Below are positions 44,207 to 55,949 of a stretch of 64,000 nucleotides of DNA, piece by piece (positions within the stretch are counted from its first letter, which is position 1; each line of letters starts with the position of its first letter). Source of the stretch: Thereva unica. Its lineage: Eukaryota; Arthropoda; Insecta; Diptera; Therevidae. Made by a program: the position numbers and the translations under genes. The notes beneath the pieces were generated by a model. The model ran no database searches, was not told where the DNA came from, and saw only the letters and a list, made by a program, of their open reading frames with translations. The DNA is taken from NCBI GenBank assembly GCA_949987705.1, contig OX465283.1:3514207-3578206 (forward strand). The letters are read 5' to 3'.

Positions 44207-44409
44207 TGCCCATAGGTGCACTTGAAAGTGAACAAAATACTACCAACTTGCCCTGCGGGAGAATACGAAAGTCGACAAATCCCTAGTTGAACCAAATTCG
44301 CAGAAAGGTAATTGTCCATTAGTTATACGTGTGCTCTTCACGTTGGAAGGTGTCTCAGGGGTTCGCTATGCTGAAGACGGTCCCCGCCCAGGATCTGAAG
44401 GTCCCTTCT

Positions 44410-44875
44410 AGGTAGCTCTAACAAGGCATCCTGCCGGCTTAACCGGTTAATAATAGGGTACCAAATTTCCGCTTAGGTGGGGTCTTCATCTAGCGGTCCT
44501 TTTTCACCTGGTAGTCTGGCACTGTTGGCGTCACAGCCTTTGTCGTCTTGTTAGTGTGATTCACTTGTTTCAGGAGGCATAACACTCCAACAAGACTGTC
44601 TTTCGCTAGCCCTGACGGTTGTGATTACCCGGTTGTTAAAAAATGGATGCACTCATATAACACACAGTAGTGCAAACGCGAGGCGCACTGCCTTCTCCTT
44701 ATGCATCCACCAGACTACCCTTAACCATTCCTATTCTTTTCCTATTTTCAGGTCAAGCTTACTACTAGACATTGCACCATGAGTTGAACGACATGACGAT
44801 CTAGTGGTACAAAGGGTGATTCCTGAGCTTGACCATGCCACATAAAAAAGAAAAGAAAAAAAAATTCTAGAGGCT
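44410..44875 (+). repeat. Composite repeat with LINE C-terminal end and 3' tail (copy 2)
   Basis: The left part (AAGGCATCCTGCCGGCTTAA, CGGTTAATAATAGGGTACC, TTGTTTCAGGAGGCATAACA) matches the 4.6-kb repeat and, in its last block, the SINE body. From about 44645 it becomes LINE: remnants of the ORF2 end (HPPDYPLTIPIL, GQAYY and stop). GGTACAAAGGGTGATTCCTG and an A-rich tail follow (44845-44866). It could be a chimera of a SINE-like head and a LINE end. Confidence 0.65.
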
Positions 44876-45384
44876 TACAGTTTTCCGGCTTCCTCGAAGT
44901 TAGCAACTACTCTGAACTCCTCGTTGTCAAGGGGCCGTAGTTCAAGCATATGCTTCTTAGCTTCGGTGTAGCTCAGTGGCCAGCGCAGCGACTATATATG
45001 ATAGTTTGAGTCAATCTGACGATACTCCATTAAGCGAAAATTGGGCCTCACCCTGGTAGAACCAGACGGCCGGATCATTCTGATGGAACTCGGGCAGATT
45101 TAACCTAGCCGTTGAGGCTACGTCCACTTTCACCTGACCACAACGTCGGCGCAACCGCCCCTCCTCCAGGCTGGGCTACGACTCATCCATATCAAGAATG
45201 AACGAATTATTAAATAATTTTCCCCCTTGAACTGTTTCGAAGAAACCTGCAGGATTTCCTGGAAATTGAACCAATAATCATCTTTAATCCTGTTTTCATT
45301 TTCCAACAAATTTTTTGAATCCGTAGCTTCGCCCTTAACTGCAAAGACTTAATCATCCCCTATTTGAGTTATCTTCCTGCTCGA

Positions 45385-45500
45385 CCAATAACAATGAGTT
45401 GAAAAGTCCCACGTTGTCTCTACTGAGCTGGCTGGGCTCTACATATTAGTTGACGAAATAGGATGAGAAATTAAATTCAAAGAGCGAGTTATATATTTTT
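45385..45500 (-). repeat. tRNA-Lys-like repeat unit, degraded
   Basis: Plus-strand CTACTGAGCTGGCTGGGCTC is followed by TACATATTAGTTGACGAAAT and AGGATGAGAAATTAAATTC. This is parallel to the 8.05- and 45.7-kb units. The T-arm side is poorly preserved. Confidence 0.6.
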
Positions 45501-45697
45501 AACAAATTTAAATTAACCTGCAATCACTAGTATCTCCTCCCTTGATCGCAAAGATCCTTTCTCCGTGCTAATTAGTTGCAGATTAAATATCTACGAAGGA
45601 ATAGGCCTATCGACCGTAGACTCATGACAGTGAATCACGTGAATGTTGTGGAGCCGAAAAGAAAGGAGACTAACTGCTATACCATTACTTTCCATGA

Positions 45698-45860
45698 GTT
45701 AACATGTGGCTCGACCCATGACCCAGATATAAGAAATCCCGCTTTTTGTCTACTGAGCTGACCGGTTCTACGTAATAACTAAAGAAATAGAATGAGAGAT
45801 GGAATCTAGAAGGGTGTAGATCTAACAAGTTTAAAATGGACCACCGGGTGCCCTTGGTGG
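45698..45860 (-). repeat. tRNA-Lys-like repeat unit
   Basis: ACATGTGGCTCGACCCATGA and CTACTGAGCTGACCGGTTC bound the core. AATAACTAAAGAAATAGAAT, GAGAGATGGAATCTAG and AACAAGTTTAAAATGG follow. The unit is in the same orientation as the one 300 bases to its left. The block ACTAGTATCTCCTCCCTTGA between them (45527) also occurs at 49006, so the surrounding repeat is larger. Confidence 0.7.
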
Positions 45861-45869
45861 TTAAATTCC

Positions 45870-46910
45870 AAGCCGCTATGAGCCTCAAAACAACCGCTTT
45901 AGTAGCACCACTTTCGACCTTTTGGGTCTAATCTCCAGCAATAACACATCTCCTTAGTGTTAAAAGGTTTTATTGGAAGACAACCCTCCGCCGATTGAGG
46001 TCCACATGCCTGCTGCGGCGGTATTGGGTGAATATTCAATTATCGATTACAATGCCACTAGACTGAGATCCCTAATTGCCATACTTCCTCGCACTAGCTC
46101 GTCTCCCAAACCCAATGAAAAGGAATGCATAAGGATCGCGATAATAAGCGGGTGCGTAATAACCGAGGGTACTATGCCCTCGTGGGTATGATAACCATGC
46201 TAGGCAGTGAAAAGCGCTTGGTCCCAGACGACTAAGAGAAAGTCACAAAAGGTCCGTCAGTGAAGCTGCCTTAGTGGTCCCAGGGTACCCTATTATTGAC
46301 CGGCGAAGCCGGTGATTTGTTTGTTTAGAGCTACTCGTGTGGTTAATCCCCTGGACAATATCCCATCGACGTAGACTCATGGCATGATTTAGAGCTGAGA
46401 GTTAGTCGCTTCAGAAGTTCCAACTTAACCTTTCAGGCATGATCAGGATAATAGTCTTTTGGAGAATTCTTAGCCTCTTATGCGAGGGAGAATGCTTCCA
46501 GGAGTAGCGTGAAGGTGATTAAAGATTAGCAGACCCCAATGGATAGAATATATGGCTCGTTTGAACCTTCTCGGAAACTCTTCTGCGACAGGTCAAACCT
46601 ACGCTGAAAATATAGTCATATCAGGGAACCCAAAGCTTGGCTATCTCAAACTGCATGAAACCGGCTCGGAATTGGTAAGGTTTGATGAACCTGTTATGGT
46701 AAGCGAGAATGAGATACCGGTTATAGGGCAGAATCAGTATGTTTCAATCCAGAGGAGATTGTGTGGATTTTGTGTGGTCAGCATCTTTACTGTGACACAA
46801 GATTATACTCGTACATAATTCCAGAAGTAAATATTTGGCTACACAAGGGGGACAGTAACAAGACGACACTCATTTCCGGTGTTTCGAAGTAGCGGTAAGA
46901 GTTGTCAATC
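45870..46910. other. unassigned stretch with an 88-codon open frame
   Basis: The plus-strand frame at 46552-46818 encodes a protein with no recognised domain. The rest has no element ends that I can see. A TE origin is possible, because the composition resembles remnants elsewhere in the window. Confidence 0.25.
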
Positions 46911-46917
46911 AGCAGAT

Positions 46918-47190
46918 CAGTTGGTATTTCGGTACTTGGGCATGGGAAAATAAACCGGTTTTACCGGACTGCTACCATGGCCATTAAAGAGGCAATTAAC
47001 ACCTCTAAATATTGATTAGCTTCCCATTAACAATAATAGCGCAGCAATTTTAATGACCTTGGTCGCAGACCAGTGGTGGTAGCACGTGTTGTTTCAATCG
47101 ACCTCTTCATACAATAATCTGTAGTTGAAGTAACTTACGTGCTACCACCCCAGTTTACTTTCCCACGCCCAAGTATCGCAATACCTACTC
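46918..47190. mobile_element. Small foldback MITE
   Basis: The left end AGTTGGTATTTCGGTACTTG, GGCATGGGAAAATAAAC is inverted at the right end as AGTAGGTATTGCGATACTTG, GGCGTGGGAAAGTAAAC, with imperfect pairing extending through GGTAGCA. Length is about 270 bp, non-coding. Similar TIR sequence bounds the element at 62.7-63.5 kb. Solo versions of one end occur at about 13068, 20587, 22086, 51257, 52585 and 54452. Confidence 0.72.
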
Positions 47191-47194
47191 ATAA

Positions 47195-48595
47195 CACTTA
47201 AAACCAAAACCTCGTTTCCTTTAACATTGTTCGAATGCAATGAATGAAATTATTGAAGCATAAAACAAATTCTCAATTTCCACATCAAACAAAGTCAACA
47301 GGACATAAAACATGCAATTCAGTCAGCCCCTCTCGTGCCAGGGCAGGTATGCACCAATGCACTTTTTCATCAATGAATAATATTTTGGTAAAGACATGCT
47401 ACGCAGAGAGTGAAAGACGAGAGAAGAGCAAGAATCCTAGAAAAATTTTAGCTGAAGCGAAAATAACTGAACAATGTCGAGAGTCCACAAAAACAATAGA
47501 GTGAAGCGCCATTGTCTGTCACTACAATGGCCTTTTACTCGTTGACTTTTTTTCAACAACAACAACAGGAAAAAATGAAAACAAACGCAAAAATGTAAAT
47601 CCTTTGTGCACTTGCTTTACTTCACACTTCTGTCCACTTCATTGTTGGAGAGCACTCACCATCTACGAGGACGATTTTATGCTGGCAGAAAGACATTATC
47701 CATGGGTAAAGGATGCGGCCATAGCATTCCTGTGTTTTTGTATGTTTTTTTTTAAATATCAATTAAAAGTCCTTTCTGTAAGATACATATATTAAAGCTG
47801 GAACTTGGGAGTGAAAACAATCTCTATCCCCTTCTCTGAATTTCGTTGTAATCAAACAATAGATCGGTGATGTCTGGTCGAACTCATTCAACACAAACAC
47901 TAAGCACCAGTTTTGGTGCGCAATTATCAGGATAACATTTCTCAATTCCATCCTGAATACTGGGATACCATCCCTAGGGCAATTTGTATATCCTTTAGAC
48001 TGATAGCAACTGTTTAGTTTGCTCCAAATTTGACCAGTCTGTTGTAAAACTCACTAGGGTCGTCTGGGGCTCTCTCTCGCTGAGGCAGAATGATTAAACG
48101 GGCATTATCCTTCAGACTGGGGGGATCCTACTGCTTGTCCTGCAGAATGAGGATTACAGCAAAACTTTTTGTTAACTTGATTAAAAATTCTAGCCTCCGG
48201 GAGGAAGTCGATATCTACCGAGCATATTAGTTATTTTCGATGAAAAATTGCCCCGCCTCCGCCCCTGGTGGATCCAGGATTCCATACGAAAATTAACTTT
48301 TTTTACGATGGAAGATCGAAATTTTGATGGATGGAATTTCTTCGGAGATAATAGAAAAAATGTCCATGAAAATGGTTGTTGTTTCTTTTTTCACTTTTAA
48401 AGTTTTCATCATTTCCAGCCTCAGATTTAATTTCAAGCGAATTTTGAAACCGGACGGAAAATTTACGGAAGAGATCGATTTCGGGCTTTAAGGTCATATT
48501 TCATGTTGGAGATTTTTCGGAACGCGTGGGTATAAAGGTAGTTCTCATTACGTAGTCAACTCAAACTCAACTGTTTAGACAGATTTTTTGCTGAA
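47195..48595. other. AT-rich stretch without recognised features
   Basis: Short frames only. A CAACAACAACAACAG run is near 47555-47570. No coding, RNA or element signature was recognised. Confidence 0.4.
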
Positions 48596-48599
48596 TTTT

Positions 48600-49290
48600 T
48601 ACTCTATAAACAGTTTTCTTCGATCCTATTAGACTAGAACTTGCGGTCTGCCATTGCACTCAATAATAGAACCATAGTCGATTGAAAACGGGATTTTTTT
48701 ATTTACAATCCAAGCTTAGTAGTCATCTTTTGTTCTACCAGACTTCGTATTCGCAGGCGGTGAACATTGCATTTGAACCTGAAATTATTGGATCCCACCG
48801 CTGCCACCATTTTTTGAGCCCCGACAACAATTTTGCATGATGTTGAACGCCATCCTTCTGGAAACTTGTTCCCTCGTTCGGGGTCATCAATGTAGTAGCC
48901 CATAGGGCCACTTACTGCGGCCTACTTAAAGTTGCCGAGCAAATATCTTTAGCCGAATGGGAAGCTTGCCGCTACAATAGTCTACGTGGGTACCATACCG
49001 CAACACCAGTATCTCCTCCCTTGACAACAAAGATCCTTTCTCCTTATATTTTTAGATAAAGACCTCAAATTCAGTTTACGAATTTGTGTATAAACTTTTT
49101 GGCTGACATGGACCGATAAAACCATCGCGTCGATGATTGAAAGGGGATTTTTTATGTAAAATTCAGTCACTCTTTGTTCTACTAGCCCATCATGTCATAC
49201 CCGGCGCAATGGACCTTGCATTGGAACTGAAAAATATTGAAATTACTGAATCCACCACATAGATCCCACCGCTGCCACCATGTTTTGAGC
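48600..49290 (-). repeat. Two tandem degenerate LINE/SINE tail copies
   Basis: The segments 48700-48830 and 49150-49290 are parallel. Shared blocks are TTTGTTCTACTAG/CCAG, a CATCATGTCATACCCG-type stretch, CATTG-AACTGAAATTATTG, and GATCCCACCGCTGCCACCAT. The TTTGTTCTACTAGCCCATC part is the reverse complement of the shared LINE tail (GTAGTACAAAGGG). GACTAGAACTTGCGGTCTGC at 48630-48650 is a SINE-like module on the plus strand. This is old, layered repeat debris. Confidence 0.55.
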
Positions 49291-49539
49291 CTTGATGCCC
49301 ACCATACCTTATTTTCTCCGCCTCTAGTTTGTGCCACAATTTCGCTTGACCTGTATATCTACTCGATCTTTACTTTACTTATTTTTACTTTTTCTTTCTT
49401 CCGCGGGTTCTCCTTCGTTCGAAATACTTTGGGAAAAGCATACGTCACCGGCTTCACTCCAAATAACTGTGGTAACTGAGTACAGTGCGTCTTGTTTGCT
49501 TCAGGCCTATGGCTAAGTTGTTTATTTCCTCGTTCGTTT

Positions 49540-49850
49540 TTCGAATATCTGTCCCACATTGGACTTGCTTCCTTCCTTCATTCTATTGAATCGGGTCTTC
49601 CTTCCTTCGGGCGAAATAGGTGCGGTCTTCCTTCCTCCCTTCTTCGATATTGGTTCTTCCTTGCTTTAAAGAGAGGGATATAGGTCTTCCTTCAATCTTT
49701 TGCGCGTCCCCCTCTATAGTCGCGGTGGCCTCTGATCACGTCAGGGTCCTCCTTCTCCGGGACACGTCAGGGTCCTCTTACTGGTTTCACATCGGGGTCA
49801 CCAAACTTCTGTGGGGGTTCGACGCTCACAGAAATAATTCAAACTAATAC
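49540..49850 (-). repeat. LTR-retrotransposon leader with tRNA-Trp-type primer binding site
   Basis: On the minus strand TGGTGACCCCGATGTGAA (49786-49803) is the complement of a 3' end ending ...ATCGGGGTCACCA. It matches insect tRNA-Trp (…CGTCGGGGTCA plus CCA) except for one or two bases. A sequence ending CCCCCACAGAAGTT immediately precedes it, consistent with the end of a 5' LTR, and a leader follows with a repeated CACGTCAGGGTCCTC and several GGTCTTCCTTC. The internal region and the second LTR are not recognised. Confidence 0.5.
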
Positions 49851-50585
49851 TTATATAATTATTTATTTACAATATTTATTAGTTGTTAACATCAAGGAAA
49901 GAACATTAGAAATTATCACTGAAACACATTACAATTGCGTTATATATAATTAATACAATAATTATCGATATTCCGGGAACGTTACCATTTGTAGCAAAAA
50001 AAAATTGACACAAATATCGGTGCCAAGGTTTTCAGTTGCTACAAGGTTTCGACAAGCAACCCCATCTTCATGTCATGCTGAAAACTTTTCGTACTTCTTC
50101 TCGATTACTAGAAACACAAGACGAGTTGAACACAGGTTGAACCCGAGCCCAACTACATGTAGACGCAAGTCGAACTGTGTTAGGGTCGACTGAACTCGAC
50201 CCAGCTCTGCTACTTGGGTTAAGTTGGAATTATGCATATAGACGCGAGCTCAGTAGTTGAGTTGAATTTTGTTGATAGCAGCATCTCTGTGTTTTCTTTG
50301 TAAATTATAATACGGGTCGAAAATTCAACTCAACCTCAACTATACTACTATTTAGCATGCATACGTAGTACATATAAAAATTAACTATCACGTGAATGTC
50401 CACGACTATAACTTCACTGTTCAAGCAGGGTTTTGTTGTTCTGCGAAGGGCGCTCATAAAGAACATGAACACTTACACTTATTCTCCTTAAGGCAAAGCC
50501 TGCTGATGAGTTCTTCCGCCTACACGAACTTCTATTAGTGGTAATTCAGGGCAGAGGTAATTAAGCCAACTGGTATTCTAGTATT
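49851..50585. other. no gene; weak inverted AACTCAACTC motifs
   Basis: AGTTGAGTTGAATTTT (about 50254) and AAAATTCAACTCAACCTCAAC (about 50320) are inverted. Several CTCGAC or GTTGAAC motifs surround them. This might be a decayed MITE. Otherwise the stretch is AT-rich without coding sequence. Confidence 0.35.
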
Positions 50586-50589
50586 TCTT

Positions 50590-50830
50590 CTGCGAATCAG
50601 CAATTTCTTGACCGCGCTAGGAAACGGCACAGGAAGGAACGACTTAGAGTTGATCAGTCTAGGTCCGGGCCTTCAGCTTTCCATCTATTTCATCGAATTG
50701 CGATCGGCAACAGATATTTTTACCAGTTGTGCAGATGCCCAAATTCCCTGGTTCAGACAGATGAATTCGTCCAGCTCACCAGCTGCTAGGTGCCTAGTAT
50801 TATCGCTCTATTGAATCTACGGCTTCCACT
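50590..50830 (-). pseudogene. possible LINE fragment related to the 8.9-kb remnant
   Basis: AGGAAGGAACGACTTAGAGTTG and TCAGTCTAGGTCCGGGCCTTC parallel AGGAAGGAACCGCTTAGAGT and CAGTCCAGGTGCTGGAATC at 8990-9030, which lies downstream of a LINE RNase H on the minus strand. The translation is badly broken, so this is supported only by DNA similarity to that copy. Confidence 0.45.
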
Positions 50831-51199
50831 CCAAATTCCTGCGCTCATACATTTCTATGTTTCACCCTGCGGTACTTTAGAAAAGGTCCAGCATAGCCCA
50901 TTTCTTGTAGGTGCATGGAAGGAGTCTCAAATTTGGAAAGCTCAATAATTTCGTTCGAACTTCTATCCATTTGCATCTTCTCCTATTATCTGCCCTTGGT
51001 ACAACGTTTTCTGGGTCATTTGTGTTACGGTTCGGCTGCTTCTCCCTTTATGATTACGGTCTCTTTAAAAACGTTTCTAAAACGTTTCACTCGCACATTA
51101 AGTATGCCATCGACCCTACTAACTATACTTAACGTCTTACCATGGTGCATGTGGTTCTATCCTTTCTTTATCATGTTTGCTTCTTTGTAGAAACTCCTA

Positions 51200-52835
51200 C
51201 TGATGATGTGGATTAAAATAATATTAGACATAAGAAACAAACTCAAAATGTAATTTAGTAGGTATTGAAACGGTTTGGCCTGTGATCCAAATTATGCAAA
51301 ATAATTAGGTGACTGCTTTCAACATATCAATTTTATTGATAGGTTTGTCAATCTGTGAGTTGATATACATATTTGAGCTTTGAAGGGTGTGCTGGCTAGT
51401 ACGGTCGTTAATTGTTTATCCAAAATTCACCACGAGGAGGTGACGGTTAAATTGTGGTCCCCAAGGACCAGGTCACGTAGTGAATTTAAACCTTGTACTA
51501 TGAGATGGTAGTCGGACGTCTAAGTCGTGTTTGGGAGGAATGACCTTCAAAAGATTGTCGGTCCCTTATAGAAGTAAGACCAAATAACAAACAATCATAC
51601 TCTAAATACAAGAAATTAACCAAAAAAAATATGCACCCTTGAAACCATCCCCCCTTGTTGAAAATAAGTCAAGAAACCCAACAATAAATTAATTCGTCTC
51701 TCAATAATTTATCCCCCATTCCAGCAAGCTCCCAATAATTTCTGCAACCTTTTTATTTAAATGTACGAAAGCAAAAAAAAAATTACATCTCTTAAGAAAA
51801 TTGAATATAATCCATCCCACACCCCCCGTCGTTCCGAAAACTTGTAGAGGATAAACTGCATTTGACTTAATCCCCCGAAAGCAGACTTACCAGAAAATCT
51901 TGAGGGTGCATAAATAAAAAGAAAAAAAACTATATAAATTTTTTTCACAAGACGTGAGTTTACCTTTCAAGCAGCATACCTATATAATACACTAAGGTCC
52001 TGATATCCGGTATCTGGTACAGTACAGAGGTCCTATCCGCCAGGAACGAGAACGCTAGGGGAGAAAATTTGCATGCAGGGTTAAGAGCTTTGAATTTTCT
52101 TTTTTTTTATTATTAAGGATACGTGACCGGTTAAATCCGAACGGAAAGAAAGCTGCAGTTTCTTGTAAATTGAATGAACCTCGTTCGGAGATGGTGTAGG
52201 AATTTCCTTTTGGGGTTGAATTTTATAGTGGGATTTCTGTCTTATCCTTATGATTAAGCATGACTCAGAAGCTTATTTGTGTTCTCGTATCTTGAAAATG
52301 GCGATCTTATCATATTTATTAAAAAATTTACAAAAGAAATAGTTTTTAAGGGTAGGGGAGTGAATGATGAGAGAATTATGCTCAATAAGTTATAGGGGAG
52401 TGCAGATGGTGGTACGAAAGTACTGAGATGCCGATTACGACTTAGATATGTACTCTGAGACTGTAAAGCTATGTATCCGCGAATCAGACACGAAAAAACG
52501 AGAGTTTGACATGACCTAACAAACCCGCCATTGCTTAAGTTTGTGCAAAAACGCTATCGACCAGTTCCGCTTTTTGGTGCTTCAGTAGGTATTGAGACGC
52601 TTTGGCATGTGAACTAAGTTAGGCAAATTAAGTAGTTGACGCTTTCCAAGGTGTAAATCGATCTCAGATCTATGGAGCACCACGACCGGGTTACGCTTCC
52701 ATTCCCATCGACCCCCCCCCCCCCCACCCACCCTGACAATTTGTCGCAGGGAATTCGAACCATTGATCTCTTGGATGTTAGTCGAACGTAGCTTCTTAGT
52801 CAGGAAGAATTTTTGTGATAGTTTTCGATTCTGTG
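51200..52835. other. no gene; two dispersed-repeat ends and poly-C
   Basis: AGTAGGTATTGAAACGG (51257) and AGTAGGTATTGAGACGC (52585) mark ends of the dispersed TIR-like family, with similar following sequence (AAATTATGCAAAATAATTAG / AAGTTAGGCAAATTAAGTAG). A C run lies near 52711-52725. The rest is AT-rich and unremarkable. Confidence 0.5.
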
Positions 52836-52839
52836 GCCG

Positions 52840-52910
52840 TGTGGGCTCGACCCATGCCCTGAAATTGAATCTTCTTCCCTAGCTGCTGAGTTAATCGGGA
52901 TCTAGAGAAT
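52840..52910 (-). repeat. tRNA-Lys-like repeat core
   Basis: CGTGTGGGCTCGACCCATGC and CTAGCTGCTGAGTTAATCGG bound the core. ATCTAGAGAATG follows. The 55.85-kb copy has almost the same core (TTGAATCTTCT-CTCTAGCTGCTGAG) and the same right flank (ATCTAGTGAATG), so these two are a recent subfamily. Confidence 0.72.
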
Positions 52911-52914
52911 GAAG

Positions 52915-54220
52915 AGGGCAATTTCGAAGGCTCTGCAATGCAGAACTACGACAGATTTAAAAAGATCGGTACGTTTCAATGATCAAGGCGTTTAGTTGCA
53001 CGAATGAAAAAGGCCCTTCTCGGAAACTTGTTTAACCTCATTTCGAAGAGGGAGAGCTCCTACTTGAGGAGAAGCAATTTAAAACTATTGCTCTCTACAT
53101 ATAGCTCGTGCTTAATTACAACCCAATGCGAAATCAACCCTTAACTACCTTAAAACCCAATCACCCACCATCAACAAGGATAAAAAACATCTTGAAAATT
53201 GTAGCCAAAATCACACCCCCCCCCCCCTCCTGAAACTTTTGTTTTATAATTAAATTTATCCCGATTTTCACATTTAGCACACGCCACCGATCTAAACCAG
53301 CACCAGCCCAACGCCGCGCGGCGGTACAGGACAGGAGCGGGGGCGGCGGCCGGGAGTTGAGTATTGTAACCCCATCAACACGTTGGAATTAGGAAATGTT
53401 GGCCCATTACACGATGACGTGCAGCTTGAGTGTATATCATTGCGGGCAATTTTACAACCAATTTAGGGATATAACGTCTCACAATGGAGGATGCTTTGTT
53501 GCCGGGTCCTTGCCAGGCAATTTGATATATGTGTGTGCAGACAACAGGATGATAACGTGTAAGCACCAAATGAAATTATACGAAAATGACAAATGACAGT
53601 TGGCAGCTCCAAATGAATTTGCGGATAGCACTTTTGAGAACGTGCGATGACACACAGGAAGATACAGAAGATTATCTTTTATAATACAACATCCCACGAA
53701 TATTCTTCTCTCTCTCGCATCATAAATAGAATTTTCAGGTTAAAGAGGAAGTTCAAGGTGAAAATCCGGCTAAGGATATGAAATCAGATGGAATCCTTTC
53801 TTTTGGGGGGTGAAGATTTTTCTGAAAGCCACCAGTTCAGTTTTTGGTTGAATTATTAAAGTCGAATGCAGCTTCAACGTTCTGTTCTTCTTTAGGGAAG
53901 ATTGCATATTACCACCAGTCGAAATTAATTGGAAAATGTCCTTGATGCCATCGTAACGCATCCTTTTCAATGGTAGTAGCGAGGCACGATTACTGTGAAA
54001 CGTTTTCTTGTGACTAGAGCTAAGCGAATAATGAAACTTTCAAATCTGAGATTTTGTGTTTACCCTTGTGGAAGGAATTGGTGTACCTAAGACGTAACAA
54101 CCCACTAACTCTCGACAAATAAAGCGCTTTGAGATTGTTTAAAATTTTTACGTGTACATGAGAAAATCTCAACGAAATTTTCAGGTAGGTTTCTTCGACA
54201 TTTCAACAATTTTCTTATGA
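52915..54220. other. no gene recognised; compositionally unusual GC-rich patch at 53.3 kb
   Basis: Around 53280-53365 the sequence turns GC-rich (GCGCGGCGGTACAGGACAGG, GGGCGGCGGCCGGGAG) inside AT-rich DNA. A C run precedes it (about 53213-53228). Overlapping short frames on both strands at 53375-53700 have no domain. It could be host non-coding DNA. Confidence 0.35.
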
Positions 54221-54221
54221 G

Positions 54222-54360
54222 GTAGTTTCAAGCTCAGGAATCATCCGTCGACATCGACATCATCATGCCGTTTGTCAAGTCGCGCAATGTCTATTAGTAA
54301 GGCTAGCTCTTAGTCTGAATAGGTTTAAGATTAGTCAGAGGTGTGGTTAAAGAGATAAGG
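54222..54360 (-). repeat. CR1/Jockey-like LINE 3' end, degraded
   Basis: GTTTCAAGCTCAGGAATCATC, ATGCCGTTTGTCAAGTCGC and GTCTATTAGTAAGGCTAG parallel, block by block, the minus-strand tail at 37.60-37.69 kb (AGTCAAGCTTAGGAATTACC, TTGTCATGTCGTTCGAGTC, CTCTAGTAGTAAGCTTGC). It is diverged, with an insertion in the middle. Confidence 0.6.
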
Positions 54361-54954
54361 TCGGGCCCGGGAGCTTGTACATTACCCTAGAATATTTGAA
54401 ATATAATTGGCAATTTTCCTTATGGCTTTTACTTTATGTTCAGTGACGGCAAGTAGGTATTTCGACGGTTGAACTTGGGAAAATTAACCGGTCTGTGGTT
54501 ATTGAAACGAAGGTCAATTAATTTAATTGATAGGGGTGGTAATTGGCTATAAATATCGTCTTAATTCACGTCTGATAGGAATGAAAATAGGGGGGGGGGG
54601 TCATTTTCAACCACGTAGTTTCAACCAACTTTTCACGATTACAGATTTGGAATAGTGTACTGGAGGATCTATACCTTTGTGTCAAAAGAGGGTATAGAAA
54701 AGGTCAAACGAGCAATCGGGCAATCAAGCAATCCCACGCATATGGTGACCTTCTGATATTTACCCTTCTTCGGTTGGTAATTCATCAGCACCAATTTTAC
54801 TTTAAAATCAAGCGTGTTGCCTTAGTGGCGATATCTAAAATTGTATATGTATGTATGTACATGGTTAAGAAATAGTAGGCTCGATGATAACAATTCTAAC
54901 CCAGGCGTCCTCAAGGGATGTCATCTTCTCAACTGTCTTCTGTTCTTTCATTTT

Positions 54955-55135
54955 CTTGCTTGACGTAATAAAAACGGAACAAAGCTGCGTGATGACGTTT
55001 GGCATTTCTTCGACTTTTCTTTCTACTATATTTCTGACTAGAGCTTGCTGCCCTACACTGAACTGAATGATAGAACCGTCTATAGTACAAAGAAGCTTTA
55101 CCTCGGAGTGCTAGGCTTTCGCATAAAAAAGGTGC
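54955..55135 (+). repeat. SINE-related 3' module
   Basis: CTTTCTACTATATTTCTGAC, TAGAGCTTGCTGCCC, GAATGATAGAACCGTC and AGTACAAAGAAGCTTTACC are followed by GCATAAAAAAGG. This is the 3' half of the SINE/LINE-tail family, without a recognisable tRNA-like head. Confidence 0.6.
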
Positions 55136-55847
55136 TGTCTGAAAGGGAAACTTAGATCTCAGATCCATGGTTCGCCTTATTCCTTGGAGATGAAGATATG
55201 AATTAGATAGTTCTACGCGAGGGACAGAACGTGGCAATGCCAGGTTGGTTGCACGAAGAGACCAATCTCAGATCCTCTTAAAACAAACTAAAATCTAATA
55301 AAAAATCACCATCAAGCCCGTTACCCCTGGTCTTAAAAATAGGGTTGGCTCTCCATGGAAGTGGTGTGTTGGTGAGACTCTGGATGTACCACCCAATTTA
55401 GGGCACCACCACTAACTTGCGGGTGAGCGCCATCTTCCGGGCTGCCGCGGAGTACTTACTTGAGCAAGGAGCGTGCCTGAAATACAAAATTGCCCATCAC
55501 TATGCCATTATAGGGCCTCAGCCCTTCATCCTACCAGAAGTATATCAGGACATTACGATTCTTCATAAGACCTTAAAGTAGCGGGGATCACCTCGATATT
55601 ATTTTTTTACAACGTTGTCATTACTAAGATTATATTAGTATCAAGACTATTCTTGCTAACCATCTTCCTTTTTAGATAGCAAGTCTCCAGCTCAACTATG
55701 CCATATGGGTCAGTGCCTTCCAGTTCCAATATCTTCTTCAGAACAATCTACCAAACCAATGGTTTCATTCCAAAGAATCCCCTACATCTTTCTGTTTCTC
55801 TTAAAAACTAATAAAAAAATGCCTCGACATTTTAGTGTCACCATGCG

Positions 55848-55915
55848 GCCTCGACTCATGCCCTGTAATTGAATCTTCTGCTCTAGCTGCTGAGCTAACC
55901 GGGATCTAGTGAATG
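55848..55915 (-). repeat. tRNA-Lys-like repeat core
   Basis: ATGCGGCCTCGACTCATGCC, CTGTAATTGAATCTTCTG and CTAGCTGCTGAGCTAACCGG give the plus-strand view of an inverted tRNA-Lys-like core. It is closely related to the copy at 52.84 kb. Confidence 0.72.
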
Positions 55916-55949
55916 TGAATTGGTATAGAGGACGGCCTTGAACAGTGGA

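Noticed and set aside
44958..45020. Plus-strand tRNA (TAGCTCAGTGGCCAGCGC)
   Set aside because: It has a D-arm-like start only. I could not find a pairing T arm or acceptor, and it does not match the tRNA-Lys-like family.
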